From: Pleurostoma richardsiae
Taxonomy: Eukaryota; Ascomycota; Sordariomycetes; Calosphaeriales; Pleurostomataceae
Assembly: GCA_030052745.1 (NCBI GenBank)
Contig: JANBVO010000018.1
Location: 558,001 to 622,000, forward strand
DNA: 64,000 nucleotides
Direction of reading: 5' to 3'
Shown here: piece by piece, positions 1 through 10,162 of the stretch
How the letters are laid out: the number at the start of each line of letters is the position of its first letter
Numbering within the stretch: the stretch's first letter is position 1
Position numbers and translations under genes: made by a program
Notes under the pieces: model-generated
The model's database searches: none
The model's input: only the letters and a program-made list of their open reading frames with translations
Told to the model about the DNA's origin: nothing

Positions 1-22
1 CCGCGACGTTGAGTTCCACCAT
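1..22 (-). CDS. possible start of a divergent gene, cut by the window edge
   Basis: An ATG reads leftward from base 22 in a good context (AAG before it, G after it) and stays open for the seven codons left in the window (MVELNVA). It would be divergent from TAF11 over about 480 bp. There is too little sequence to identify it, and chance cannot be excluded. Confidence 0.22.
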
Positions 23-505
23 CTTGACAGCCCAATTGACGGTTCGGGGAAGACAATCATGGAGTAACGGGGAAGGCTAACAAGCAGGGGAGAGATTTTG
101 CACCCCTCCGCTCGACGGATTTGATCGAGTCACACTGGGAGCTAAAGTTGTTAGCAAGGATCAGTCCTCTTCCGCCGCAAAATTCAAAGGTCCCCTCGAG
201 TTGCTTATCTTATCGCCCGGACCCGCTTGACGTCAATTTAGCGCCAAGAAAACAAGATAAGGTTGTGGCGCAGGTGCGTTAAGGCTGGTGCTGTGGCTGG
301 GCTTCTTTGCTCTCTCCTTGGTGCTCTTTAGACTGATCTCTTGATCTCAACATCTAGCCATCTCGCCTTCAGTTCCATCTGCGACTGCTCTCAAACCTCA
401 TTCGACCCATTCTTTCAAAGCACTTTACCGAAACACAACTTGGAACTATTTCAACCCGCAGCCTTCTTTCCTGGAACACGCTCAAAGGCTCTCGCCAGCG
501 GCAAA
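23..505. promoter_or_regulatory. upstream region of TAF11
   Basis: No gene is visible here. The stretch is the presumed promoter and 5' leader of TAF11. It contains a GATA-type element (AGATAAG near 254) and a pyrimidine-rich leader from about 300. The TAF11 frame is open upstream to 341, but the first ATG in it is at 506. Confidence 0.4.
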
Positions 506-1614
506 ATGGCGTCGCCGCCGTACTCCTACTCCCCCTCCGCCCTCTCTCCGCCCTACCCGTCGCACTCGCAACTTCCATCCCTCAATACGAGCATGACGTC
601 CAAGAAGCGCTCCATCACCGGCGATGCCCTAACGCCATCGATCAAGCGCCGGAAGGCGAGCACCATGTCCATCACGTCAACCAGCTCCGCGCATCCCCTC
701 CGCCAGACTTCCTTCCCGCCCGACGATTCGCCCTTCGGCGCTCGCAGCCCCTCCATCGACTTCGACAACGCCAGCCTAGTGAGCGGCAGCGCCGTCTCCA
801 GCGCTGTAGGGCAGCCTCCACGCAAGAAGAGAGGACGCAAGTCCAAGGCGGAAAAGGCACGCGAGCAGACACCTTCCGTCGCACCGACTGCTATCAGCGG
901 GGTGAGCGGCGCCGGCAGCGGGGCTGGACGGGACAAGAATAATGCTGCGGCTGAGGGCGCGGACGACGAGGATGAGCAGGTTGAAATGGGCGTCACTAAG
1001 AATGAACGCACCAAAGAGGAAAGAGAGGAGGAGCGGCGGCTGCGGTTCATGCTACTGTCGCAAATGGACAAGGATCAGCACGAGCGGTATGAGGTCTGGC
1101 ACGCCGCGAAGTTCAGCGACGCGGTCATCAAGCGAGTGAGTACACACATTGTCCTAGGCAACGGAGCGAGGTTCGTAGGTGGAGCTGACAGAACTCGCAG
1201 GTGGTCAACGCAACAGTATCACAGTCCGTGCCCAATAACATCGCGCATGCCGTCAAGTCTGCTGCGAAGGTCTTCATTGGTGACCTCCTAGAGCAGGCAC
1301 GCCGCGTCCAGGTGGAGTGGGTGGCCAAGACCGGAGAGAAGCAGAGCGACGTCCCCCCTCCGGAGTGGCCTTACGACGAGGATGAGCACTGGCCTGGCGG
1401 AGAGAACGGCGCAAAAGTTGGGAATCCCAAGGTGAAGCCTACGGAGCCACCACGTGGGCCTTTGCGGCCCGATCATCTGCGGGAGGCATGGCGGCGGTAC
1501 AACACCGGTGTGGAAGGAGGATCGGTGGGCCGTCTTGGCCTGTGGCATGTGCAGCAGCAGAGCGGGGTGGAGAGATTCGCCGTGAGGGCAGGTGGTCGAC
1601 GGTTGTTCAAGTGA
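506..1614 (+). CDS. TAF11: TFIID subunit TAF11 (TBP-associated factor 11)
   Basis: TAF11 is a histone-fold subunit of general transcription factor TFIID; it pairs with TAF13 and acts in the nucleus. The model has two exons, 506-1135 and 1201-1614, with a 65-nt intron (GTGAGT..CAG), giving 347 residues. The first ~180 residues are Ser/Pro-rich and disordered, with basic NLS-like patches (KRRK, RKKRGRKSK) and an acidic stretch. The conserved TAFII28 domain follows, starting at the run LLSQMD and continuing across the intron (AAKFSDAVIKR / VVNATVSQSVP) through a helix ending in QVEW. The C-terminal GPLRPDHLREAWRRY motif is typical of fungal TAF11. The ATG at 506 is the first in frame after a 5' leader. 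The frame is intact and the gene looks functional. Confidence 0.93.
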
Positions 1615-2168
1615 TCGGATAGAGATATCTGTCATCCAAAGAAATCACTGCGTCATGACACTTGAAGGTGGATTTAGGCGAGGGATGCTACAGCATAGCT
1701 TCCGTCTGCTTTCGGCTATGATTGCTTGATTAGTTGAACTGCAGGCGTTGAGGAAAACGGGTCCGGTCCATGACATAGAATCAGGCCTAGCTTCAATTCA
1801 CGGAGCAATCCTAATCAATGCTGTTTTCGCCTAGGTATGCCCGCAGATTCTGAGTCCCATTGCTTTCGAGCTGGCCGTCTTCTCCCACTACCCTCAATGC
1901 TTCCAGAATCCGTCATGTTCTGTTACTCTGCTAAATCTTGGTCGCTGCCCGTGTCTTCCCCTCGCGGAAATTAATCTATCACTAACTAGCCTCCTTTGGC
2001 CCTATCCCCGCCCACCTCCGTCGCCGGGTTCTAGACGATGATTCTAGACGATCGTTCTTCCGGAAGACTCGATACTGCTGATTATGGCCAGCAACGCCAA
2101 TATTACTGTAGGAGGTCAGTATGGGTTACCTAACTGAAAGACCAGTGTCGACTGCCGTTTCTTTCCCT
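1615..2168. other. intergenic, no gene seen
   Basis: This is the TAF11 3' region followed by unrecognised single-copy-looking DNA. A small direct repeat occurs near 2032-2052 (two copies of a TTCTAGACGAT-like string). No coding frame could be supported. Confidence 0.4.
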
Positions 2169-2620
2169 CTACTCTGGCTCTGTGGGCCATTTCACTTCAA
2201 CACATACCGGGGAAGACTTACTAGACGAAGAGGTTAGGATGAAACTCGCAACAGTGAAGGCAGTCTGGGTATCACCACCCGCTGCAGACCAGATGATACC
2301 GACAAGACACGAGCTCAACCAGGGTACCGTTCCAGCAATCGCGATGCGAGTAGTGTCCCACCCTTCAACGAACTCCACCGCGTGCCGTTTGTCCTCACGC
2401 CGCAGGCTGAACACCCAGCGGATCCAGTCGTCGCTGCTTGACAGCCTCTCTGGATGTCGGTAAGCGTACATCATCTCCTGGAGGACGAAGTCGTCAAACG
2501 GCACCACTGTCGGTCTCGTGGTCGGAGTGTACTGCTTGTCTCAGTGATCATTCATCATTCAACCACCAGGAACGGGAGACTCACAGCAAGCACGCGAAAG
2601 GCCTTGAGAGACTTCAGCGA
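2169..2620 (-). pseudogene. 3' half of a fungal conserved membrane-tail protein (detached)
   Basis: Reading leftward from 2620 the protein begins SLKSLKAFRVLA, crosses a 53-nt intron (2532-2584, GTGAGT..CAG) and continues YTPTTRPTVVPFDDF, a WIRWVFSLR block, FVEGWDTTRIAIAGTVP and GDTQTAFTVASFILTSSS. I recognise this as the C-terminal half of a common fungal hypothetical family that normally has an upstream MCxFFRRxF block and ends in hydrophobic helices. The N-terminal half is missing here: sequence upstream of 2620 turns AT-rich at once. The last hydrophobic helix is replaced by unrelated residues before the stop. The matching N-terminal half lies at 35594-36795 on the same strand. Function of the family is unknown to me. 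Confidence 0.7.
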
Positions 2621-2990
2621 TAGATTAGATATCTTAGTTAGTTTATATATAGTTATAGTAGATCCTATAGCGATTAGTACTATTATTTAATATTAGTTAA
2701 GTATATAAGCACGCTATATAGTCTATACAGATACTATAGGCTAATCAAATTGATAGGTTTAGTGATTTAGTAGGTCTTTAGCGAAAAATTTTCATATACT
2801 TCTATAACAGCTTTAATTACTATTATGACGACTAATAGGTTTAATTATATAACGCTATGGCTTTATATGCGTACCTATTGTTCGGTTAGAGTATTATAAA
2901 TACCTCTCTAGGCGAGATAGGAATGACCTTAGTGTAATGTCATGGCGAGGTTATGTAGTGAGACAGCGCTACGCAGTAAGGCTCAATTGA
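2621..2990. other. AT-rich patch with RIP-like composition
   Basis: A low-GC stretch rich in TATA/TTAG words begins exactly where the broken gene fragment ends. It looks like a decayed repeat remnant, with no recognisable coding content. Confidence 0.5.
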
Positions 2991-3049
2991 TCAAAAGACA
3001 CTAAGATAAGGAAAGGAAAGAGGAAATGGAGAGGGCAGCCAGGGCTGCA

Positions 3050-3375
3050 GGGCGTTAGAGTAGGTGCCACGTGCACCTTACGTAAGCCCCAGCGCCGTGC
3101 CGTCACAGCCGGCGGCTTCAATCGCATGCAAAATAGACCTTCTAAAGGCCATCTTAACGTCGAAAAGACCTCTAGGTAGTAAAAGCATAGCCTCGAGGCT
3201 TTACGTACGTATTAATTGACTCAATTAAGGCCTCGTGCGACTCAAAAAGCCCCTCGGGAGGAAGGCAGTCGTCTAGGAAGGTCGCCATCGCGCTGGTGAT
3301 GAAGAGCGTGTTCGTTGGTGCGGTGCAGCACCGCGTTAGATGCATTTTGCTGATTTTGGGTTTACGTAAGCGCAC
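3050..3375 (-). pseudogene. fragment of a Mutator-like (MULE/FAR1-type) transposase
   Basis: Leftward from about 3318 the frame reads MATFLDDCLPPEGLFESHEAL and then YVKPRGYAFTT. Past a stop at 3172 the same frame keeps resemblance (RSFRR.DGL.KVYFACD) to the FAR1-like N-terminal DNA-binding domain of fungal Mutator-like transposases, where a YACD-type zinc-binding block follows a KPxGYAF motif. Several in-frame stops can be explained by C->T changes (CAG or CGA origin). Only about the first 100 residues remain, and the catalytic DDE core is absent. The piece lies within 500 bp of a gene breakpoint (2620). Confidence 0.55.
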
Positions 3376-3376
3376 A

Positions 3377-3422
3377 TGGATGTGCGCCTAGTGGGCGCCT
3401 GGATGTGCGCCTAGTGGGCGCC
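3377..3422. repeat. 23-bp perfect tandem duplication
   Basis: The 23-bp unit (TGGATGTGCGCC then TAGTGGGCGCC) occurs twice head to tail, at 3377-3399 and 3400-3422. It sits just upstream of the MULE fragment start, so it may belong to the element's end, but no opposing inverted copy was found. Confidence 0.75.
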
Positions 3423-3799
3423 CCCACAGCAGCTTTACTTATGCCATCTTTCAACCGGATGTGCACGTGACGGCAGGAAATGGATGGTCAGTGTGGCACA
3501 GGACAGATTGCCTGAAAAATTTGCAGGCGGGCAGTCGGGCGGGCAACAGTCATAACAGATAGCAATTACGTTCGCCGGTCAACACCGTCTACCCCTGATC
3601 TGGCGCCACGAACCCTAGCCAGTGGCGCGTCTGTGGATCGTTAGAACTTCGTCGGAGCTAGGCCGAGTTCTGCTGCACTTACGAGTTGGCCGCGATGACG
3701 AGCAAGTACCTTACCCAATTGACGCCAAAGCGCAACCCCTATGCGCTCGACCTTGTCCTCTGATGCTGCCCTGATGAGCTGAAAAGACCGCACAGAGAC
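3423..3799. other. upstream region of COX10, no gene seen
   Basis: No coding sequence is supported here. The stretch should include the COX10 promoter. A CACGTGA-like box occurs near 3464. Confidence 0.35.
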
Positions 3800-5434
3800 A
3801 TGCCGGGCCCGAGATCCCTACTGCCGGGCGTCGGCGCCGTCGACAATGTGTGCTGGAGGTGCTGCCGGCGCCGCCTGCCAGCCGCAGGGCAAAAATTTCT
3901 GGCCCCTCTCTCGACCACCGCACGCCCGAGAGCTGCGGCCGCGGCTGCTTCTGCGGCCGGCACGGGCAGCGCGCCCGCCCAATCGCCCCGTGTCAAGGGC
4001 GCCTACTTTCTGTCAAACACGCTGCTGGAGAGGTTTGGCGGCATCCAGTTCCGGACAAGGGCGCGGAACATGGGCGCGGCTGCGGTGACGTCGCCTCCAG
4101 CAGCAACCTCAACCAAGCTCGGCTCAACCTCCTCATCACAAGCTACCTCGGACGCGTCCTCCCCCGCGACCGCCGCCGCTACCGCTACCGCCGAACCATT
4201 ACCACATCGCCGGAGACAGGCCGCCAAGCAGAACGCCGAGGCCTCTGCTCTTTCCGCCGCCTTAGCCTCCAGCAAGCCAACACCCTCCTCACCTGACGGT
4301 GCCCAACTACCTCCCGATGCGTCCTCGATCCTCGCCGAGGCCGCGGCCAAGCAGCCGGCCGACTCGATGCGGCGCAAGCTCTCGGCGCTGCTCTCGCTAT
4401 CCAAACCGCGTCTAACCTTCGTCGTCGTCCTCTCGGCCATGGTCCCCTACGCCATATACCCGGTCCCGGCCTTCCTCTCACCAGGCGCCGCCGAGGCGAC
4501 CCTGCCCTCCCTCTCGCCGCTCACGCTGCTCTTCCTGACCACTGGCACGACGCTCTGCTCCGCCGCCGCAAACGCCCTCAACATGCTCTACGAGCCGCGC
4601 ACCGACGCCCTCATGAGCCGCACGCGCGCGCGTCCCCTGGTCCGCGGCCTCGTGTCGACGCGCGCCGCGCTCCTCTTCGCCGCCGGCTGCGCCCTCGCCG
4701 GCGTCGCCGCCCTGCACCTGGGCGTCAACCCGACGGTGGCGTTCCTGGGCGCGGCAAACATCGTCCTCTACGCGGGCGTCTACACGCCCATGAAGCGCCT
4801 CTCCGCCGCGAACACGTGGGTCGGCGCCGTCGTCGGCGGCATCCCGCCGCTCATGGGCTGGGCCGCCGCGGCGGGCGAGTCGGCCGTCGGCGACGGTTCG
4901 TGGCGCGAGCTCCTGCTGGCGCCCGACGGCTCGAGCGTGGGCGGCTGGCTCTTCGCCGCCCTCCTCTTCGCCTGGCAGTTCCCCCACTTTATGGCGCTGT
5001 CGTGGGGCGTGCGCGACGAGTACCGCGCCGCGGGCCTGCGCATGCTCGCCTGGACTAACCCGGCCCGTAACGCCCGCGTTGCCCTGCGCTACGGCCTGCT
5101 CGGCTTCCTCCCCGTCTGCGTCGGCCTGTGCGCCGCTGGCGTCACCGAGTGGTCCTTTGCCGTCACCTCGCTGCCCGTAAACGCCTGGATGGCCCGCGAG
5201 TCGGTCCGTTTCTGGCGCCAGGGCGGCGCCGGCGGCAGCGCCAGGGGCCTTTTCTGGGTCAGCATCTGGTACGTGCCCGTCGTCTTGGTCCTGGCCCTGC
5301 TGCAGAAGAAGGGCATGTGGGGCCGCGTCTGGCGGAGCGTCACAGGCGAGCCCGACGACCAGGAGGAGGAGGAGGACGACGACGCCTGGGAGTACGTCGA
5401 CGACAACACCGAGGGCGCGGAAAAGCAAGCCTAG
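3800..5434 (+). CDS. COX10: protoheme IX farnesyltransferase, mitochondrial (heme O synthase)
   Basis: COX10 transfers a farnesyl group to heme b to make heme O, the first step to heme A for cytochrome c oxidase, in the inner mitochondrial membrane. The single 544-residue exon begins with an Arg/Ala-rich mitochondrial presequence and a Ser/Ala/Thr-rich linker. From about residue 199 (SKPRLTF) the UbiA prenyltransferase core follows. It holds the first Asp-rich prenyl-diphosphate motif (NMLYEPRTDALM, then TRARPLVRG, ~260-280), YTPMKR (~328), GGIPPLMGW, and FAWQFPHFMALSW with RDEYRAAG as the second conserved loop. Hydrophobic segments match about eight membrane helices. The tail is acidic (EEEEDDD). 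Codon use is strongly GC-biased. The ATG at 3800 sits just before a VCWRC motif that fungal COX10 N-termini share. Intact. Confidence 0.95.
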   Translation: MPGPRSLLPGVGAVDNVCWRCCRRRLPAAGQKFLAPLSTTARPRAAAAAASAAGTGSAPAQSPRVKGAYFLSNTLLERFGGIQFRTRARNMGAAAVTSPPAATSTKLGSTSSSQATSDASSPATAAATATAEPLPHRRRQAAKQNAEASALSAALASSKPTPSSPDGAQLPPDASSILAEAAAKQPADSMRRKLSALLSLSKPRLTFVVVLSAMVPYAIYPVPAFLSPGAAEATLPSLSPLTLLFLTTGTTLCSAAANALNMLYEPRTDALMSRTRARPLVRGLVSTRAALLFAAGCALAGVAALHLGVNPTVAFLGAANIVLYAGVYTPMKRLSAANTWVGAVVGGIPPLMGWAAAAGESAVGDGSWRELLLAPDGSSVGGWLFAALLFAWQFPHFMALSWGVRDEYRAAGLRMLAWTNPARNARVALRYGLLGFLPVCVGLCAAGVTEWSFAVTSLPVNAWMARESVRFWRQGGAGGSARGLFWVSIWYVPVVLVLALLQKKGMWGRVWRSVTGEPDDQEEEEDDDAWEYVDDNTEGAEKQA

Positions 5435-7059
5435 AGCGCGGGGCTCGCATACATGATGCCTATGCCGCTCCCCCGCGCTCGCACCAGCCGGCGAATATCG
5501 CACTTTTCACAGACTCGAAATTAGTCACCCACGGCGCGTCATCTTGAGTCTGCTCCCAATAGAGTATTGCGCCTCGATCATACGCGAGAACGGCCGCATG
5601 GGGGACGCGCCCGTATCGAAACCTCCGAGGGGGGGCTCGAGGCTGCCTCACAGCCGTCCTAGTAGCGCGGGCGCTTGCAGGGGGGGAAAGGAGAAAGGGA
5701 CGAGGCTGGCGCGTGGATAGCGCCTCCTCGTGGGGTCCGGCGCCTACGACGATACCCATGCCTGCAAATATGCAGGGCAGCAGCGTCATATCCAGACCCC
5801 GGGCTGGGCTCCATACTCGTTGGGTCTATTGCGACGTAGGAGGCTTAACTTTATATGATCCTTTTTCCTTTGTTGGATGCGTTTGTAGAGCACACATCGA
5901 GGCTGGCTTGTGTAGCCAGAGAGGCGGGAGCCCGCCTTTGTTTTGTTGCCGTGTAAGTATAGGCAGAGGATGTGCACGTTATCGAGCGTTAGACAGTCAA
6001 AAGGGCTGTCGGCCGGACGGCGTGACCACTCATGAATCATCTCTTAGCGTTATCAGTGCCGTGTCTCAAAATAACTTGTCGTGCCATGTAGTCAGTCAGG
6101 CACGTGCAGCCGTGACGATTTCGATGTTTTATTTAAATGTGCTCGATCTTACTTTGAAGGATCAGGGTCCGGTTGCTATCCACATACTCTCGATAGCCCG
6201 CTGCAGTACATAGTACCGCATCGTGACAGCCACGATATTCTTCTGTCTGTATGGGATGATTCGAGTATAGTCATAGCCTAGGTACGAGGAAAAGAGAATA
6301 TCCTACGCCAGTCCTTCTCGGCTGCTAGTCGTCCCGCCGTGAAAGTACTAATGTTCCAAATGCACAAATGGCTCTTTTGATGGTATAGAGAAACTGTGTT
6401 CGCCCTGCAGATGACCAAGAAACGGCGTAATTGGCACCAGGAAAAATAGAAGTGCAATACGCCCCCTCTGAAAAACGCCATGTTCGCCTTTCCTCGGGTG
6501 TTTTTGCTAGTTTATTCCCCGATATCCACCCAGAAAAACAAAAGCTTGAGAAGCAGAAAAAACCGGTACACGAATCCCAATTAGTAACACCAAAGCAACA
6601 TTGGAAAAACAAATAGGAAAGGACAGGCGAACGAGGGTGTGTGCTGAAAATAGTAGCAGTCAAGATTGATTAGAGAACGGCTTGGCCCCCTGGAAGGACC
6701 GCAATATGGTAAATAGGAGATAATCATTAGGGTCATGAATGAGAAAAGGCCAAAGGTCTCTGTGGGAGGAACAGAAAGTAAGGCGAAGAGATGGTGCGCC
6801 GTATGATGCAAGCAGCTGGAACGCAAGCCACGCTGTGGAAGAGGAAGAAATCCCACGAGATGTAACAGACGAGGAGAATAGCGAGAGAACGAATCTGCCA
6901 GTATGCAAAGAGGCAGGTAGAAAGTGCGCCGACAACGATGGTGGCAAAAAAACTGGAGATGCGACAGGATGCTGAGGCGCAGGAGCAATTAAAGCGCTGG
7001 TTGCAAGATCAGATCTGCTTGGGACAAGAAAAGGGGCGGGTCGGCCACTTGGAGGTGGT
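5435..7059. other. intergenic, no supported gene
   Basis: This is the COX10 3' region, then about 1.5 kb in which open frames exist on both strands but none resembles a protein I know. The pyrimidine/Phe-rich minus-strand frames at 6581-6988 are better read as the 3' untranslated tail of the truncated minus-strand gene ending at 7060. Confidence 0.4.
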
Positions 7060-7370
7060 CTATTGCTGACCCGCTGCCGGACCCCGGTTGATCAGGGTGT
7101 TGATGCCCATGTCCACACTGGGTAGCCGGCCGGCGTGGCCCAGGTAGGGGCTGGGGCTGTGGCTGCCCCCGCCCGGCGCGTTGCCGTAGGCGGCGGTCCC
7201 GGTGCTCGAGACGGAGTTGCTGTACCCGTGATAATGGCTTGGGTGGGCTTGCTGGTGATGGTGTAGCTGGTGCTGGTGATGGGTCGTGTAGTAACCGCCC
7301 TAAGAGGCGGCGTAGGCGTTTCCCGGATGCACCGCAGCCGAGGGCGCGCCGTACACCCCCTTGTATATGA
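7060..7370 (-). pseudogene. C-terminal tail of a His/Gln/Tyr-rich regulator-like protein, truncated
   Basis: Leftward from about 7370 a GC-rich frame reads YKGVYGAPSAAV, then a His/Gln-rich run (TTHHQHQLHHHQQ), a Ser/Pro/Gly stretch and RLPSVDMGINTLINR, ending at a stop at 7060-7062. Low-complexity His/Gln/Tyr tails closing in a short conserved hydrophobic motif are typical of fungal transcription factors. I cannot name the family. One in-frame TAG lies at 7300-7302 in a Gln-like context (ASxGGYY, CAG->TAG). Resemblance stops at about 7370, where the AT-rich zone starts, so the 5' part with any DNA-binding domain is lost. Confidence 0.5.
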
Positions 7371-7530
7371 CCGTTCCCCTACTCCTTAATAAATCTGCGA
7401 CCCCTGCCCTTTGTAAGGCCACGTCTCACCTAAATTGACACTATATTCATCACTTATGTTCGCTCCTATGTCCACAAGCCTTATCTTCACTTTTTACACG
7501 TGGCCCGGCATTTGCTATTTATTATATATC

Positions 7531-8163
7531 ATGGACAACAGGTCGCTATCCAGCGCCGTGGAGATTAAGATATTACCTCCTTCAGACCTAGAATTAGTAC
7601 GTCGTTTTCTGTTCTAGACTTACTACGTGGTAGATGGTTGGATGCCACCAGCAGACGACCTGGCAGGATTTCGTGTGGAAGGAAATCGGCTACTGGACGA
7701 TAAGGATCACCTCTACATTCACTTCATTACATGGCTTAATGGAGAGATTCTCGGGTACATTCGTATTGCGCCTCGTGTATCGGGTAAGTTCGAAACCCAA
7801 TTCTACGACAAGGCCAACAGCGACGAGGATTACGCCCGGTTTGATTTTGAGCTTACACGATTCAGCGTTGCCCCAACTATAAGGAAGACAGTTATAAGCT
7901 TAAAGCTCATAAAAGCCGCCACGAGATGGGCGGTAGATCGGAATGTCTTCCTATTCGCCGCACTAGTCGAGTCAGCAGTACAGCTTTCTTACCGAAAAGT
8001 CGGATACAAGCCTTATACGGGTATGAAAACCTTTCGGTATTATAAAGAAGAAAGTCTAGCTACCATATTCGGTCTTCCTACAATGTACAACCAGAGGCAA
8101 TGTCTAGTGAAGATCGGCATAGCGATTAAATTAAAAGTAGGTAGACAGTCGGCTTACACATAA
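7531..8163 (+). pseudogene. GNAT-fold N-acyltransferase, one stop from intact
   Basis: The frame starts at the ATG at 7531 (MDNRSLSSAVEIKILPPSDL) and runs 211 codons to 8163, interrupted only by a TAG at 7615-7617 (codon 29, most simply a CAG->TAG change). It shows the GNAT/autoinducer-synthase-like order: VRRFLF.TYYVVDGWMPP at the N-terminus, YIHFITWLNGEILGYIRIAP (beta4 region), FELTRFSVAPTIRK (acyl-CoA site region), then LIKAATRWAVDRN and LSYRKVGYKPY. Similar proteins in bacteria include LuxI-like acyltransferases, so transfer is possible but unproven. A second, weaker possibility is that the stop is bypassed by a downstream start. Base composition is lower in GC than COX10, as fits the edge of a RIP zone. 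Confidence 0.6.
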
Positions 8164-8970
8164 CTAATCTCCGCCATCGATACCGGACGCTTATAATGGA
8201 TAGACCCGTGATTCTACGTTTTAATTCTTATCTTCTAGCTTATACTTTGTAACGAGCGAACCGGGAAGTGCTTATTAATCTGGAATAGCGTGCAGTAGAT
8301 TATTCTTCTCACTTTTCGCAGCTTACTTAAGCCGGTTAAGTTAGCTGCTTAGCTTAGATTAATGTATGTTTGTTATACTATCTTCTTTTTTCTTAATAAA
8401 ATAAATGCGATTTTATATGTATGAAATTATTAAATGTAAGTTAGTTTTTATAAATAAACCTCTCATATAGTAAAAAAAATTTACAAACTCGACTTTCTTT
8501 TTTCTACGAATTCTACTACCTATAGTACTTACTTTTAAGGGTAGTACGGGCCACATTTCTATACTCTATCAGAATTGCATGCAATATCGATAGTCTATAT
8601 GTCTAATATAAACTTCTCACTGCAGAGATTGTAGCTTAATTGAAACATTTAATTCTAAGTTTCCTATATGCCTACTATACCGGGTGGCTTTATGAGAACC
8701 TATTTAGTTAAACTATAGAGAAAAAAAATACCTTTAGTTGTATCAAGTAGAGACAAGTACAGGAAGGCCTCTTTTAGAAACCTAAAAATAGTTAGACGTT
8801 AGTACGGGTTTATAAAACCAACCGTAAGTTCCCGCTTCTAATCTTACTTCTAACCTTACTTCTTTTTCTTTACTCTTCCCCTAAATACTCTTAGTGAATC
8901 GGTTACCCGGCTTTCTTTTAGCTACTGAAAAATGTAGCCACATTAATTAGTAACAAGTCCGCGCGGAAGG
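8164..8970. other. AT-rich spacer
   Basis: This is moderately RIP-like DNA between two decayed genes. No coding similarity was found. It should include the old promoter of the acyltransferase relic that follows. Confidence 0.4.
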
Positions 8971-10162
8971 ATGTTCATGTTTTTTAGCCTTTAGGCGACG
9001 TTCTTTGCCTTCTTTACAACGGTAATCCTAGGCATAACTTCACATACCATGTTCAAGCGTACCGTTAGTATAACTCTGCTAGCCACACTAATATATTTAA
9101 TGGAGATTAAAATCGTAGCGCTGTACATGACACGACCATACTGGGCTACAACTGCATCCGCTTTGCTCTAGGTCTAATTTCTCAATACCTTAGAAATTCT
9201 TCTAGTTTCTCGGGTTCACATCGCTCAACTAAGTCTACTGCGTCGCCCCATCCTCGCAAAAGCCAGATCGGCTGTAAGTTTACTCTAGAATACGTAGCGT
9301 TTCGGAACATAGTGGCAGGTCAAGAACGTGCCCTCTGTCAAAGAACTACAGAACTAAAGTCGTACCGGGTTCATCCTACGGCGTCTTACTGTTACAGTTG
9401 CTGCCTACTTATTTATCGACATTATTATCTCACTACTACCGCTAGATCTAGCTCTAGTATATCTCGATAAGGCGGCCCTTTTCCCACCGCATGGATTAAG
9501 CATAGATGACCTTACCTTCCGAACCATTATAACGGCCTTATATTAGCTCATAACCGGTGTCTTTAATTTATTTATAAATAACCTGGGTGTTATTACTACC
9601 GTACTGGCTAGACTTAGCAAGCCCGTCGACTAGCCGCCTCTGTACGAATCTTTCGCTAATGCTTACACGATTCGTCGTTTCTAGGGGTAAATACGTAATA
9701 ACGAGTTCGCTATACGGAACTCTTTCTCTCTAGCGTTAGCCGTGCCTAAGGCTAATATTAATATACAGAATTTCCTAGCACTAAATATTTCACATTTTCC
9801 TAACTAGCTATACTAATTTAATTGCTAATACTTTCCTTTCCTTCCTATATCGTACTTTCGTATCCTAATATACGTACTAAGCGATTGCCTTTTCCATTTC
9901 CGGCTTAGTTCACTACTATGGTGACCAGTTCATAGGTGTACCGTACACCGAAAATAGGGCCCTCATATTCTTTTTCTTATACTATTGTGTAATAATGTTA
10001 GAGGATGCCGTAGGGCTTATGCTCTCTACGATTTTACCCTAACGACTCCGTTATACGTTGGGCTATGTCTGAGTTGCAGCTTTTTTTGTCTGGTCGACTC
10101 CTTAGTATATATACCTCGGTAATAGGCTTAGAATTTCCCTAGCTGCCTTACTTCCTATCTAA
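8971..10162 (+). pseudogene. wax-synthase-like membrane O-acyltransferase relic
   Basis: From the ATG at 8971 a hydrophobic protein can be read through frequent stops. Blocks seen are FFAFFTTVILGITSH, FLNTLEILLVSRVHI, RRFGT.WQVKNVPS, RRLTVTVAAYLFIDIIIS, YESFANAYTIRRFWG and, in another frame near 9960-10162, VIMLEDAVGLM, RLRYTLGYV and STP.YIYLGNRLRISLA. This block order is that of fungal wax-synthase-domain acetyltransferases, often found in terpenoid and meroterpenoid clusters. At least eight stops are present and many lie where Trp, Gln or Arg is expected, the pattern left by RIP. There is one frame change between about 9700 and 9950, which might hold an intron. It is a dead gene, and its neighbour is the GNAT relic on the same strand. 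Confidence 0.65.

Noticed and set aside
4478-5503. 341-codon frame antisense to COX10
   Set aside because: A typical long antisense shadow of a GC-rich gene; its composition is His/Arg/Glu/Ala-rich with no family resemblance, while the plus-strand frame is a textbook COX10.
5713-6213. 166-codon plus-strand frame
   Set aside because: No motif, no plausible start context, composition like random intergenic DNA.
6581-6988. 135-codon Phe/Leu/Cys-rich minus-strand frame that could look like a membrane protein
   Set aside because: The pyrimidine-rich run is better explained as 3' untranslated sequence of the truncated gene ending at 7060; no family similarity.
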